This document shows, in pieces, positions 45,191-57,233 of a stretch of 64,000 nt of DNA. Positions within the stretch are counted from its first letter, which is position 1. The number at the start of each line of letters is the position of its first letter. A program made the position numbers and the translations under genes. The stretch is taken from the NCBI RefSeq assembly GCF_018873765.1, contig NC_057925.1:59594970-59658969 (forward strand), read 5' to 3'. This DNA comes from Telopea speciosissima. Its lineage: Eukaryota > Streptophyta > Magnoliopsida > Proteales > Proteaceae. Below the pieces are notes generated by a model that searched no databases, was not told where the DNA came from, and worked only from the letters and a program-made list of their open reading frames with translations.

Positions 45191-47455
45191 AATGTCCAAC
45201 ACACAAGTCAACATGGAAGATGAGCCCGATTGTGGCTCGGGATGCCGATGTGATGTCCGATGATGGACTTTACATTCCCGGGAATTTCAGCAACGTAACC
45301 TCTTGGCACAACAATCTGTTGAAATAGATGTTACCAAGAGGAAAAGAAGGAGTATTGTTTGAGAGGAGTTTGAAATTCTTGAGGGGAAGGGTTTTAGTGA
45401 TGGGAAGGAACGAGCGAAATGCAATAGGTGTAGGCAAATCTATAAGGCTGATAGTACTACTAATGGAACTGGAACCCTTAGGAGACATATTTTACATTGT
45501 CCAAAACGGGAAAACAAAGGACCAACCCAAATGACTCTGGGTGTTAATGATGGGAAATTAATGTTAAGAGATAAAAAGGTTGACCAAGTCTGGGTGCGTG
45601 ATAAGGTCACGAGGCTTATTATGAGACATGAGTTACCTTTAATCTTTGTTGAGTATGAGGAGTTTAGGGAATTAATCACATACATTTTTCCTGACTACAC
45701 CTATATTACCCGCAACACACAAATGGCGGAGATTTTGAAGTTTTACAATTTGGAGTCCAGTAGAATCCATAATCTACTCAAGTCATTTAATGGGAAGATT
45801 TCTTTGACAAGTGATCTATGGACATCCATCACCAATGATGGATACTTATCTTTGACTGGCCATTATATTGATAAGGATTGGGTGTTGCATATGAAATTAT
45901 TGAAGTTTTGTATCATGCCACCTCCGCATACTGGCATCAATATTTGTGAAATGGTTTCAAAGATCTTGTCTGAGTGGGGTATTGATCGGAAATTATTTTC
46001 AATTACTTTGGATAATGCTACTTCTAATTTCAGCTTTGTTGAGTTGTTGAAGAGAAATCTGAATTTGAAGAATGCTCTTTTATGTAAAGGAGAATTCTTT
46101 CATAATAGGTGTTGTGCTCATATTCTCAATCTCATTGTACAAGATGGACTAAAGCACATAGACGAGTCTGTGGCATTGATTCGATCTAGTATAGCCTATG
46201 TGAAAGGATCACAAACAAGGAAAATGAAATTCTTGGATATTTGTAAGCAATTGTCATTACCAAGTAGTAAGGGGTTGCATGGAGATGTCACCACAAGGTG
46301 GAACTCAACTTATATCATGCTTAATTCTGCTTTATTTTATCGGAAAGCATTTGAGAACCTTGGACTAGTGGAGGACAATTATAAAACTTGTCCAGATTCT
46401 GATTGATGGTTAAAGATTGAAAAATTGATGGGTTTTTTGCATCCCTTCTATGAAATCACTGTTTTGCTTTCAGGTTCTAAGTATCCTACATCAAATTTGT
46501 ATTTTGAAAATGTTTGGGAGATTCACAAAAGTTTGTTAGAAGAGGTATCACATGGGCTTAGTTTTATGAGGCCAATGGCAATTGAAATGAAAAAGAAATT
46601 TGACAAATATTGGAGGAACTATAGTCCAATTTTGGCCATTGCCTTGGTGTTCGATCCTCGTTACAAACTTAGTTCTGTGACTTGGGCATTTGCTAAGCTT
46701 GCTCCTTTGGACCCAACTGGAATTGATATGAGAAACAATGTGAAATCTGCTTTGTATCAGCTTTTAATGAATACAAGAGTATGAATGCAAGTGATTATGA
46801 GATTCCAATCTGTTCACTCGCCCCGAGAAATCTAGAACCAGAATGTAAGTAAATTTTACATTTCTTGTAATTTTGATTTATTTTTTAAGTTGCAAGTTTC
46901 CATATTCATTGCTAATCTTATTAATGACTCATATTTTTCAATTTCTATAGGAATTTATGCAACTGTGATTCTTCGAGGCGATAATGGAACTAAATCTCAG
47001 CTAGATGTGTATCTAGATGAACCCAAGATTCCATTTAGTGATCATGATGATGAGTATGATGTGTTGGCTTTTTGGAAGGCGAATGGGTCAAGGTATCCAG
47101 ATGTGGCTCGGATGGCTCGTGATGTCTTAGCTATACCAGTTTCAACGGTTGCATCTGAGTCAGTTTTTAGCGCTGGGGGTCGTGTTATTGACAAATATAG
47201 GAGCAAACTACTACCTACCAGCGCTGAAGCACTGATATGTCTTCGAGACTGGATGTTTGACATAGATTTCGGATGTAATTTTTCAATTTCCATTAAGTTA
47301 TTTTTCATTTTTGCTTACTTTAGTTGCTAAATTACTATCTTATATTCTTATGTATGTAGCTGAACATGTTGATGATCCCGTTGATCTGGACAACGCGCTA
47401 GGAAATGTGCTTGGACGGTTGCAGATTGAAAGGGAGACCGGAGACTGGTGAGCCT
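45191..47455 (+). pseudogene. hAT transposase (BED zinc finger, hATC), mutated
   Basis: The domain order is that of plant BED/RICESLEEPER-type hAT transposases: BED zinc finger (about 45345-45510; CNRCRQIY..HILHC), catalytic RNase H-fold (ISLTSDLWTS near 45800, ITLDNATSN near 46005), CCAHILNLIV near 46115, DVTTRWNST near 46290, DUF4413-like region (46430-46780) and hATC dimerisation (47050-47260; FWKANGSRYPDVARMARDVL, SESVFSAGGRV). The lesions are a frame break near 45250, TGA at 45360-45362 where a Trp is expected, TGA at 46404-46406, and a one-base shift in the T run at 46762-46765. Introns at about 46851-46950 and 47270-47359 appear real. A last exon reads AEHVDDPVDLDNALGNVLGR to TGA. Confidence 0.92.
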
Positions 47456-47716
47456 TCAGGTTATAATAGATAGAGAAGGATTTGCTCGAGCCTGTTGAAA
47501 AGGTAGTTTGCATTTGCACACATTTCACTATTTATTATTTGATTCTTAAGAAAATATAACAATTGTTGATCTTTGGAGTTAAATATATATATATTTTTTA
47601 TTCTTGTGTGTGCAGGACATGTTATTTCACTTTTGGTCTCAACTCTCAAGTCTTATGTTGTGTTATCGTTCTTGAGGAATGAAGAACATAATTATTTTAA
47701 GGGAACATTAATTCTT

Positions 47717-47900
47717 AATGTTGAACTTTTAAGACTTTTAAGTGGATGTTCAATGTTGTATGGACTTTTAAATAAATGTTGCATGAATTTTTAAATGTTG
47801 AACTTTTAAAACTTTTAAGTGGATGTTCAATGTTGTATGGACTTTTAAGTAAATGTTGCATGAATTTTTAAGTAGATGTTGTATGGACTTTTAAGTGGGT
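47717..47900 (+). repeat. 77-bp tandem repeat in the hAT 3' region
   Basis: Two full units beginning AATGTTGAACTTTTAA (47717 and 47794) plus a partial third, with few differences. Located between the transposase and the right terminus. Confidence 0.85.
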
Positions 47901-48430
47901 CACATCTTGTAATTGCATTTGAAAATCTTCTTGGGTTCCACTTCCATATGATATGAACTTTTATCTAATATTCAAATGTTGTTCTTATAAGAGAAAGAAA
48001 AAAAAATAAGCACTTATCGGATCTTAGTAGTCATATAAAACCGGTACCAAACCGAATCCAAACCGTTGTCATAAATCGAAACCAGCCCGAAACCAAACCG
48101 CACCGAAACCGAAACCGCATCAAAACCGAACATTTCTTAATGGTTTGGTTTCAGTTTGTATAAAAGTCACACCGAAACCGAAAAGCCCGAACCGAAACCT
48201 GCCCGAACCGGCCCGTTGACACCCCTAAATAGAGGAAAGAAACCATCCAGTCCGTTCCCAAATCCCAACGGATTGCCCAGTGACGTACGCAACTAAACGT
48301 CCTCCCGGTAGACCAATTAAATCCAGGTCTTGCGGGTGAGCCTAAACTCAAAAGTATGTTACCAAAAAATCTAAACTCAAAAGTCCACCACGGATTTTTT
48401 TTTTTTTTTGTGTGAATGTGTCCTACCATT

Positions 48431-48730
48431 TAAGGGTGTTAAATTTCAAAGCATAACTATTTATCGAAATCAAATCAAACAACTTAAATCAATTTGGTTT
48501 CGGATATGAACCAATAAACTGTTTATTCTAAATCATTTAGAATCATCTAAAATCGATGGATCGAATAATAACCAAACTGTTATATCGAATAAAATTATTT
48601 ACGAAGCAATAAAACTGATTAGACTAAATAACCAAACCAATTAACATTCACTTTCAGTTTTTGTCAATTGCTACAAGAATCAAACCCGATCGAAGCGTTT
48701 AAACCATAATTGAATCGATTAACACCGTTA
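48431..48730. mobile_element. Possible 300-bp hAT-like MITE
   Basis: The ends TAAGGGTGTTAA and (complement) TAACGGTGTTAA match at 11 of 12 positions. The flanking 8-mers agree only at 5 of 8. AT-rich interior with AACCAAAC words. Confidence 0.45.
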
Positions 48731-48746
48731 TTTACATTCATGGTGT

Positions 48747-49180
48747 TAGGGATGTCAAAAATTGGAATGCACCTGTAGGCCCTACTTGAATTGGTCGTTT
48801 AAGAACTGAAACTGGCTCTATCATTTATTCAATGTGTCGGACTCAAGCATTGACCAACTAATAATTGTGCGTTCATGGTGCAAAGTGGTCTGATGGTTGC
48901 CTAATTGTGACTGACCATTTATAGCCTGATTAAACCTTTTAAGCCCATTTGACTCAATTATAAACCATCTAAGGACCATTTTTATTACCCGATTAATCAA
49001 TTACACCATTTAAAACCCAACTAGCATGATACCTTGAGCTTGATTATGTAATTGACTGATCAAATAGAAGAGTATCCATGCCCTAGCCTACAAGGCCCGT
49101 TTTCTTAAATGGTCAGAACATTGTAGAGCCTTAAATTGATGAGAGACTTATTAGGTCCAATCGACATTAATAAGTTTATA
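48747..49180 (+). repeat. Dispersed repeat, copy B
   Basis: Starts TAGGGATGTCAAAA and shares ordered blocks with 28325-28720 (GACCATTTATAGCCTG, ACCTTGAGCTTGATTA, GAGCCTTAAATTGATGAGA). Noncoding. Confidence 0.6.
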
Positions 49181-50774
49181 TAGCATGAGATATGAGTCAT
49201 GACCCAAGTTGCTAATGTCATAATGTGGAATTTTTATCCTCTCAAGTAAGAAGCACTCACTTGTGTATCCGACGATGGCCAAAAACATGTGCTCGGATTT
49301 TTATCCTTTCAAGTGCAGTGGCCAATGTCAAATGCACAAGTGAGGTGCACTGGGCAGTCAACCCCACTTGAGAGGAATAGAGAATGAAAATCCCATAATT
49401 TGACATGTTTTGATGGATAATTTAAGTTCTCATCAACAAGTAATTCATTCCCGACCCATTGATCTTCTCTTTTGTATTAAATCTAACTATTCAAAATCAA
49501 TAAGTAAATTATCAAAACAAACAACAAAAGAATGATTAATATAACCGCATATAACATAATTTATCTTCTAACATATTAAGATAACCAACAAGGAGATTCG
49601 TTGAGACCCATCTAAAAAACTTTTTTCCCAAAAAGGTAAATAATGAAATTATCATGAAAATGAAACATGTACTTCTAAAGAATTCTTTACTAAAACTATA
49701 TTGTAATAAATTAAAAAAAATTAATATAAATAGAAGTTTTCACTACCTTGATAGGATGCATGTTAAGTGTGAAGCGGTATTAGAACTTAGAAGGCATGCA
49801 TATATTGTGAGTAGAAGATGCAAACAATCATCATACCTTATTAGCATAATATTTGTTTATGATAACTCATTACTCTAGAAGTATTCACTATTCTCATTAC
49901 CATCATTTTTTTTTTTTTTCACTTTCCTTCTCAACATAGATGTATATTGTTAAAATATGAGAAAAAATTATGATGATGGAAGTTCAAAGCGACAAGACTA
50001 AGGCATTGGAGGAAACTAATATACTACAAAAATTGATTTGGTATGTGAATATTGATCAAAGACATTTAAGTTTCGTAAATACAACGTATAGATTAGGTTT
50101 TAATTGGTGAAAAAATAAATTATTTAATCGATAAGAAAATTTTTAAGTGCAACTTATTGTAATCATAATGTTGAACCAAGAAATATATATATATATAAAT
50201 ATATTTTTTAAAAAGGTTGTATCCTGACATTTCACTATATATATATATTCTTAATAGGGTACAAAAGTAATGTTATAAATTCTTAGTTCACCAATTTGGT
50301 TACCATGACACCAGAGTGAGACATGAATTCATTAAGTATGGGCTCAAATTTTCTATGAGGAGAGAAAGTGTCAATTGACCCCATAGCTCATTATGGGAGA
50401 GGGATTGCGAAGGAATTCCCACTTCAGCATTGCGGGGATTTTCTCCCCTTAATTTTTTGTATATTTCGATGCCTAAATATGCATGAGGATCTAACAAAAT
50501 TGGTATTAGAAACATCCAGATAGATGTGATCTTATTATTAATCAAGTATGAATTTTGACCATGGATAATTGACATTAAATAGATAATTTAAACAAGTAAT
50601 CAAATGTATACAAGGCACCATGAATGGAAGAGATAACTTTAATAAAAAAATTTGAAAATAACATATATTTATATATTTAAATACTCTAAAATTATTGAAA
50701 TATTTCATATTGAATATCGATCATACTTAAATATGTAATAAAATAGATAAAATAAACAAAAGGGAGAGGGAAGA
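49181..50774. other. AT-rich intergenic, no gene
   Basis: Very AT-rich with short (AT)n runs near 50182 and 50240. No reading frame resembles a protein. Confidence 0.45.
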
Positions 50775-50885
50775 CTACTTAGTCATGTGGCCCCTGTGCC
50801 AATGCAGAGACCAATGGGAGTGCATGCCCAAGCATTCAATATGGGGGGCAGGGTGGTCATTTTGCCACCCATGTGTCTGGCTATA
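50775..50885 (+). repeat. Dispersed repeat with GTGGTCATTTTGCC core, copy 2
   Basis: GTCATGTGGCCCCTGTGCC and CAGGGTGGTCATTTTGCCAC match the minus-strand reading of 31611-31915. Confidence 0.55.
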
Positions 50886-51559
50886 TCAAACAAAAAACCT
50901 TCTTTTTCTAGATATTGTAAATATATTTTTCTCAAACAATATGGATGTATTATGTAATCTAAGTGGTAATCGATATTTCCTAATAAATGAAAATAGGGAT
51001 TGAGTTATCTGTCTAGGAGCCTATTGTATGAGTGCTCTCTGAGTCTATCCCTCTCCTCCCACAATAAAGGAGAAGATATGTCATTTCATAGGAGAGGGAT
51101 AGAGATAGATTTAGGGGGCGTTAATGTACAGTACACTCCCAAACAAAGTTCATTTTTTCATGAAAATATCACTTGTAATCGATCAATATGTATAAAGAAG
51201 TACATAAAAACCTATTATGAATTTTATTTTCTTCAAGTTTACAATGTTTTAGTTTTAAATCCTTCTAGACAAACTTATGCAACAAGTTCACCATAAGTAT
51301 ATTGGTCATAAGGCATTTGCCCATCATGTTTGGCATAAAGGCGATATATTACCTTTAGGGCAATTAATGGTGGTAAGTCAGATATAAAAATTTCCTTCCT
51401 AAATTCAGCATTGCAATCTACAGGAGTAAATATCTTGGCAAAAAAGACATCTTTATAGATCTAGGATAATAGATGTTTGTGGGAGCAATAGGAATTGTTT
51501 TCCTTCAATACATTAATTTATTGATCCAAAATTCTTCCAAAACCTGATTTATCGATTTC

Positions 51560-52215
51560 AAATCTTGCTTAATTTTGGAGATTTCATCATTCGAAAATTC
51601 ATTATTGTGCTTGTTAGACGATAGTACCAACACTTGAGGTTTCCTTTTAGTTTCCCTTTTCTGCTGAGGTTTCTATGTTTAATTCTAAAATCCTAAAGAT
51701 CAAAGCATCGACGAATTTTGAGTCAATTTTTTGAGGGGTGGCTATTGTAGCAGATGACCCTAAATTAGGGTGTGGTTTAAATAAAACCATTTTTTCTTTG
51801 TGTTTCTCTAAATCTAACTTAGATTTAGGGGTGGTTTCTATTTTGGTGGTTTGTTTATTGGTTTCAACAATATTAATTTGGGAACAAAAGGAATGAAACT
51901 AGGTAAAGAAAGAAATATTAATATGATGTGTTATCATATATTCACACCATTGGGTATGGAATAATTTTCGAGTAGGATAATCATAGGGGGCAAAGACATC
52001 ATCTCTGTTCTTGCTATTAGCATCTGATTTAAATTCTTCACTCAAAAAGCTCTTCTTAATACCATCAAAAAAAAAAAAAAAAAGGTCTTATTAATCTTAA
52101 AAGGTTGTGGAGTTTGAAGTACCGAAAGATTCGTGTACATATGAGAATCAGTTGGGCCTATTGAGTCAACTTCATCTTTTTCTCCTTCTTCCGTCGAGGA
52201 ATATCCACTTTATAA
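51560..52215 (-). pseudogene. Retroelement-like ORF remnant, family uncertain
   Basis: The minus strand is largely open for about 200 codons, with one in-frame TAG. It reads acidic sequence (YSSTEEGEKDEVDSIGP), then DDVFAPYDYPTRKLFHTQW, then a Lys-rich linker (TTPKSKLDLEKHKEKMV) and LKSIDQVLEEFWINKL. YPTRKLFHTQW-type wording is reminiscent of plant pararetrovirus-like or Ty3-type polyproteins, but I cannot assign it. No RT, LTR or primer site is seen beside it, and it decays leftward. The adjoining LINE at 52230 lies immediately upstream on the same strand. Confidence 0.4.
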
Positions 52216-52229
52216 TATGGATTTTTTAT

Positions 52230-54126
52230 TTATTTTTTGATGAAAAAGGACACACACATATATATTAGTTAGAAAGAGAGAGTCTTTATACAGTAGTGTT
52301 TATAGTATCACCCCACCCAAAGGAGATGTTTGAAAAGGTATGCATCAAGTCAGCCAATTCAAAAAACTAAGGTACGCGACCCCAAGGAATAGAAGAGAAA
52401 GTTTGTCTAGACAAAAGGTCAAAAAGAGACTTGTTGCAGTACCATATCTCCCTTAAAATGATATGATTTGCAACCACTGCCCTCCATCCACGTAGAATGC
52501 CACAGAGCTCTGCCACTAGTTCATCCTTAGGAGTCGTTCGACCATAACTGGTTTTAAACCTTTTCCCTTTATGGAACATCGAAGATGTCCACTTGGCTAT
52601 TCCAAGTTCGGGATTAAAAACTCCTGCGACAAGCAAACCAGACAAGCCCATAGTAAGGTTAATGATAGAATCATCAGTAAGTTGTGGACATGGTGTGTGG
52701 TGGAGTGTATGTTGTGCAGGAGGAAGTAAAATAGACGTTGAAGGGGGAATTAAATGTAGATCAGTGATCCACCTATTAACAAAATGGATGACCTGGATAG
52801 GGTTAGCCTTAAAATCATCATATAAAACTTTGTTTCGTACAGACCAGACAGAATAACAAGTAATTATAAAAATAGAAAAAAACCAACGGAAAGATTGTTT
52901 TTACATGGCCCTGGAGTTAAAGAGGGAAGCACACAGACATAAGAGCGAGGGAGCAGATAAGTGCTCAGTTCTCAATCCAAGTGGGCTAGAAGCCCAGATT
53001 TGCTTAGTCCAATCACAAGATAGAAAAATATGTCACAGTGATTCCTTGTGAAAGCCACAAAATACACATGAAGGCTCAACATGTCTCCATTTCAAAAGCG
53101 AATCTCTGACAGGAAACCTTGCATTTAAGACACGCCAAAAGAGGATCTCAAATCGTGGATGTAAAGTAAGTTTCCAAAAAAAATTTCACCATTGACTAAT
53201 CAGAGGATTTGGCAAAATAGAGGTTGCAAGTCGTTTAGCAGCTAATCTAATGGAAAATCTGCCATTGTTAGACAAAGTACAAGTCCATGTATCAGTATTA
53301 CTGGATATATTGATTCTAAGTATGTTATTAACAGATTGAGCATCAAAGTAAGAGGTTAATAAGTGCCTATTCCAAGTAATATTACTCATGAAATCACTAA
53401 CCAGAGATAGATTTGATTGTCTGGGGGGGTGAAGAGATGGAGAATTACCTGTCACCCCTGGTATCCAAGGATCAAACCAACAAGATGTTGACTTACCATT
53501 ACCAATTGTCCTGGAGACCATGGTCTTAAGCCGGGGGAGCAAATGCTGTTCCAAGTCCATGATCCCCTCTTAGCTATGGTTGTGGGATGGAAAACAGAGC
53601 GATGGGGAAAATACTTAACCTTAATTACCCGTGCCCACAAGGCAGAAGGTTCCGAGATAAGGTGCCACCCCAACTTGAGGATTAAGGCAGCATTATGTGT
53701 CTCAGCTTTCCTAATGCCTAAACCACCATTGACCTTGGGCTGACAAATTTTGTTCCAGCAGATAAGCTGTAATTTTCTATGATCAGAGGTCTGGGCATGC
53801 CAGAATCTGCTAGAGATAGAGTCCAGCTCAGCACAAGTCTTTTTGCGAAATAAAAAACAAGTCATTAGGTGAGAGGGTGTAGAGGCCAACACAGATTGTA
53901 TTAAAACCTGTCGACCAGCAAACACGAGGTGATGGGCTTTCCAGGTGGCAAGTTTGGATCTGATCCTCTCAACAATGAATCAAAGGTCCGTATATTTGGG
54001 TCTTCAGGGGCAGAGTTTGGTACCCAGATACAAGGATGAATTCTTCATCTCAGTAATGTGGAGAGCATCGCACAAGGTCTTACGAAGTGAAGGTTGAAGA
54101 ACATTAGTATTGAAGAAGACTTCACT

Positions 54127-54128
<2 letters not shown>
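52230..54128 (-). mobile_element. 5'-truncated LINE: RT C-terminus, zf-RVT, RNase H
   Basis: On the minus strand: the end of the RT domain (about 54128-53925; LERIRSKLATWKAHHL-like, broken), thumb-like sequence FAGRQVLIQSVLASTPSHLM and CWNKICQPKVNGGLGIRKAE (53925-53560), zf-RVT region (53560-53186; TIGNGKSTSCWFDPWIPG, WTCTLSNNGRFSIRLA) and RNase H (about 52660-52360; PKDELVAELCGILRGW). T-rich sequence at 52226-52241 is a decayed poly-A tail. The 5' truncation falls at a (TA)n tract. Frameshifts and stops disable it. No clear target duplication. Confidence 0.88.

Positions 54129-54160
<32 letters not shown>
54129..54160. repeat. (TA)n microsatellite at the LINE 5' junction
   Basis: About sixteen TA units, directly at the truncated end of the LINE. 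Confidence 0.85.
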
Positions 54161-54810
54161 GTGAAATGGATGTTGGATATGGGAGGCAGATCTTCTAAGA
54201 CCTTGAAATAATTTATTTCACTACGATCTTTTCACCCTTATCAATTCTTTTACCGAGTTAGACTGAAGGCATAATTCTTGTAAAATCAACTTAAAATATT
54301 ACTATACCAAATCCCTCCCCGATCTTTTGAGCTCTGGCACCTGCACTCATACCGACTCTGGCTCCGCCTCCGTATAGGACCAGAATAAAGCTCTGCTAGA
54401 CTAAAATGTTGATTCTTTTCGACTAGCGGAATATTCAATGCGGTTGAACCCGAATGAGAATACCTGCTAAAACTCTCCCCAAATGCACAACCACGACCAC
54501 TAACAACACCATCAGAACCATTGCTTATCTACCTTTCAAGAGATCTTTGTTGTGCACTTTTATTTATTAACTAAACAACTCTAATTTGTTGTGTTACGGG
54601 AAACAATTGAATGTTGAGAGTGAGCCAATAGGAAAATTGCTGTAAGGGTTTAATTGTTACTTGGAAAGCAAATGTATCTTTTTGAAGTGGATGTAGGTAA
54701 GTTCCTGAACCAATATAAAATTGTGAGTATCTCTTTAGTTATTAGCATTTCATTTTACAACATTGCTTTCATTATTTTGTTTTGGGAAAAATATTTAATT
54801 TGTCAAATTA
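54161..54810. other. Intergenic, nothing recognised
   Basis: No coding sequence. 54310-54480 is less AT-rich than its surroundings and may be an old element fragment. Confidence 0.4.
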
Positions 54811-54819
54811 ATATAAATT

Positions 54820-55202
54820 GGGTAAATTACACATCACCCCTGGTTCTCAAACGAAACTCAAATCATCTCCTGATTTTTGAAAATACTCATCCGTCCCTCT
54901 CTACAGTAATTGTGGTAGTCTGTTGTTAGTCATTGGTGTGAAAGGACTACTTTACCCTTGTACTAAAACATTAGAATTAAATTTACAATACTATCTTTTA
55001 AAATCTATGTTTAGATGTCAAGGGTACTTTAGGAATTTAAATTTATTTAACTGGCTGACATCATCACTTAACAGCATAAAACTAACGATAAGGACTAATT
55101 TGTTATATTGGGGTTTAATACAAGGGGTGATTTGAGTATTTTCAAAAATCGGGGGTGATTTAAGTTTCGTTTGAAAACCAGGGGGTGACATGTAATTTAC
55201 CC
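54820..55202. mobile_element. 383-bp MITE with about 80-bp inverted ends (MULE-like)
   Basis: GGGTAAATTACACATCACCC at left, and the complement of the right end GGGTAAATTACATGTCACCC, continue as matching inverted repeats (TCAAACGAAACT, ATTTTTGAAAATACTCA) for about 80 bp. The flanking 9-mers ATATAAATT and TTATAAATT differ only at the first base, which fits a 9-bp MULE duplication. Noncoding. Confidence 0.85.
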
Positions 55203-55211
55203 TTATAAATT

Positions 55212-55979
55212 TTAAAATTCACCCTTCTTGGGTTCCCACACAATCAACACCCCTTTCTCCTCCTCCTCATCCGTGCCCCCGCCGCACCTCTCAACATCTC
55301 CCTCCTGCCCTGCCCTGCCCTGTTTCTCCCATTCTGGCCTATGCATTCCCATCTCCGACCCACACTGCCTTTGAATCCCCCTTCCCCCACGGCCCCACCT
55401 CTATACAACCCCCTTTGTCCCACCTCTTTTAACATCTAGACTTCTGCATCTCTCTCTCCTCGCCCCACCCGACTGCTCTGCATCTCCCTCCGGCACCCAA
55501 ATAAGAGGTTACAACAAAGTCCCATAAAAGGTAGTCCTCTATAACTATTTTTTATTTTTGCTTTTGATTACATTAAAATTAATATGATGCCAGATCTACT
55601 TTTACAATTAAAACCCGAGAAAGAGTTGGCAACACGTACATCTTGCGCCCACCCACTTTTCTCTTAATCGTTTTTCGTTTTTTTATTATTCTTATGGCTG
55701 ATTCATATCTCTATTATTGATCCAATTAAATTATACTCAAAAAAAAAAATCCAATTAAACGGGTCCCATTGGGGAGAATCAGCCGATTCGTGGCCGATCT
55801 ATCAAATTCAAAATGGAATATTTTTCCATTTTCCAAAAAAATATATTCCATTTTGATAACTTGATAACCAAAAAATGGAAGTGGTTCTCACTGTCGATGT
55901 TGATGACGACAATGGCTAAGATCTGGTTTGTTCATGTAGGAGGAACGTAGGATGGAGCTCCTCTATAGCGCGGGCGGTG
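55212..55979. other. Intergenic with a C-rich tract
   Basis: 55245-55500 is CCTCC/CCCTG-rich, including three CCCTG units near 55303-55320. The remainder is AT-rich without genes. Confidence 0.5.
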
Positions 55980-55987
55980 TTGGAAGA

Positions 55988-56447
55988 TCGGGGTGCAAGT
56001 TTGGCCCTGACGGCCTGAACCTGCCCTGAGCCCGAATAGGACCTGGGTTGAGATACTTTGACCTTGAGGGCGGGAAGGGTCAGGAATTTCTAACCTTGAG
56101 TCAAGGTTGAGCTGGGTCAGGGTTCAGGCCTAGCCCAACCTGACCCGGTCTTCTATTTTTTGTTTTTGTTCTTGTTCTTTATTCGTTCTTCTTTCTTTTC
56201 TTCTTCTTGCCAACTTGGCAAGCCCATGCATCTTCCTTTCCCAGCCTAACCAGCCCATTCATCTCCCTTTCCTAGTTTGGCTAGCCCATACATCTCCCTT
56301 TCTTAGCTTGGCCAACCCATGCATCTCCATTCCCCCCCCTCCCCATGGCTAGGGCCAATTAGGGTTAGCCAGGCCCGACCTAAGGGGACTCAGGGTTGGG
56401 CTGTGGTTTTAAAAGGCCCGGCCCAACCCGACCCTGTTGCAACCCTA
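55988..56447. mobile_element. 460-bp non-autonomous hAT element
   Basis: The left end TCGGGGTGCAA and the complement of the right end TAGGGTTGCAA match at 9 of 11. A perfect 8-bp duplication, TTGGAAGA, lies at 55980-55987 and 56448-56455. Subterminal GGCCCGGCCC and CCTGACCC words resemble those of the 166-bp element at 4658. A pyrimidine-rich middle has three CCCATxCATCT units (56225-56330). No transposase. Confidence 0.85.
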
Positions 56448-56455
56448 TTGGAAGA

Positions 56456-57200
56456 TCTTCGGTGCACCCCCAAGGGTCGACACATGGCCAAGATGTTGTT
56501 CGAACGATGAGGATGGATTTCCCCAATCCAATTGGAAATTGTTCTCTCCATCGCATGTGCACCATGCTCAGATGTGCGCATTCGTGCTTGTAGTTCGAAT
56601 GGCACCTCGACCACATGTTGACCTCTGGGGGTGCACTAGACATCGACTAGCTTGAGGGTGCGTTGGAGAGGAGCACGATCCTCGAACGTAGATGTAGACA
56701 AATGGGTGGTATCGATCACTTGTAAAACTGATATGATATCATATTGTATCGGCATGGTTCGACTACATCGGACATACCCCTACCTTTAATTTTTCTAAAA
56801 AAATGGGTTTTTTGGACTATTTAACTTCTTGTCTGTACTGTTTCACTAATACAGTATTGGCATTGTATCACGATCAATGACTAGCAAAACTAATACATAT
56901 CGGATGATACAATACCACTACCGATACCTCAAATCATGGATAGGCCTCGAACTTGAAACTTAGAATGGGGATTCATAAAATTGGGACGGGATTAGTCTAT
57001 TTGATCTTATTTAACTCCAATCCGATTGAGTCGTACTGATTTCTACCGTTTTGATCAATTTTGGTACGATTCCAATCAGAATCGAGGTTCCGTACCCTTT
57101 TTAAACCTTGGATTGGTTCCTAGAGCAACGATTTTGATTCACGTACAGAAAGCTGAACCCCAAGTCCCCAACCCATTGATGATGGCCAACGAAAACCCCA
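56456..57200. other. Intergenic, no gene seen
   Basis: Degenerate GATCGGAT/GGTACGATT words. Small open frames on both strands at 56380-56650 overlap each other and show no family match. Confidence 0.4.
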
Positions 57201-57204
57201 GTAC

Positions 57205-57233
57205 CGTAAACCCTAAAACCCTGAAACCCTAAA
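57205..57233 (+). promoter_or_regulatory. Telo-box cluster (AAACCCTAAA) upstream of the FMT gene
   Basis: Three AAACCCT units (AAACCCTAAAACCCTGAAAC and on) about 1.1 kb before the FMT start codon. Telo-boxes are common in promoters or leaders of plant housekeeping and translation-related genes. It would fit a promoter if the FMT leader contains an intron. Confidence 0.4.

Larger units (their letters stand above)
43474..48227 (+). mobile_element. Full-length hAT transposon, 4.75 kb
   Basis: The ends are TAGGGATGTCAA at left and, reverse-complemented, TAGGGGTGTCAA at right. A perfect 8-bp target duplication, AATAGAGG, lies at 43466-43473 and 48228-48235, as hAT elements make. Subterminal regions carry dense CCCGAACC/GGTTCGG words. 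Left of the transposase is a GC-richer leader (43700-43950) and a long AT-rich region that may be a 5' UTR intron. The element carries a transposase gene with several inactivating lesions. Confidence 0.95.

Noticed and set aside
56380..56655. Four overlapping open frames on both strands
   Set aside because: Mutually overlapping, partly within the hAT element end, with no domain.
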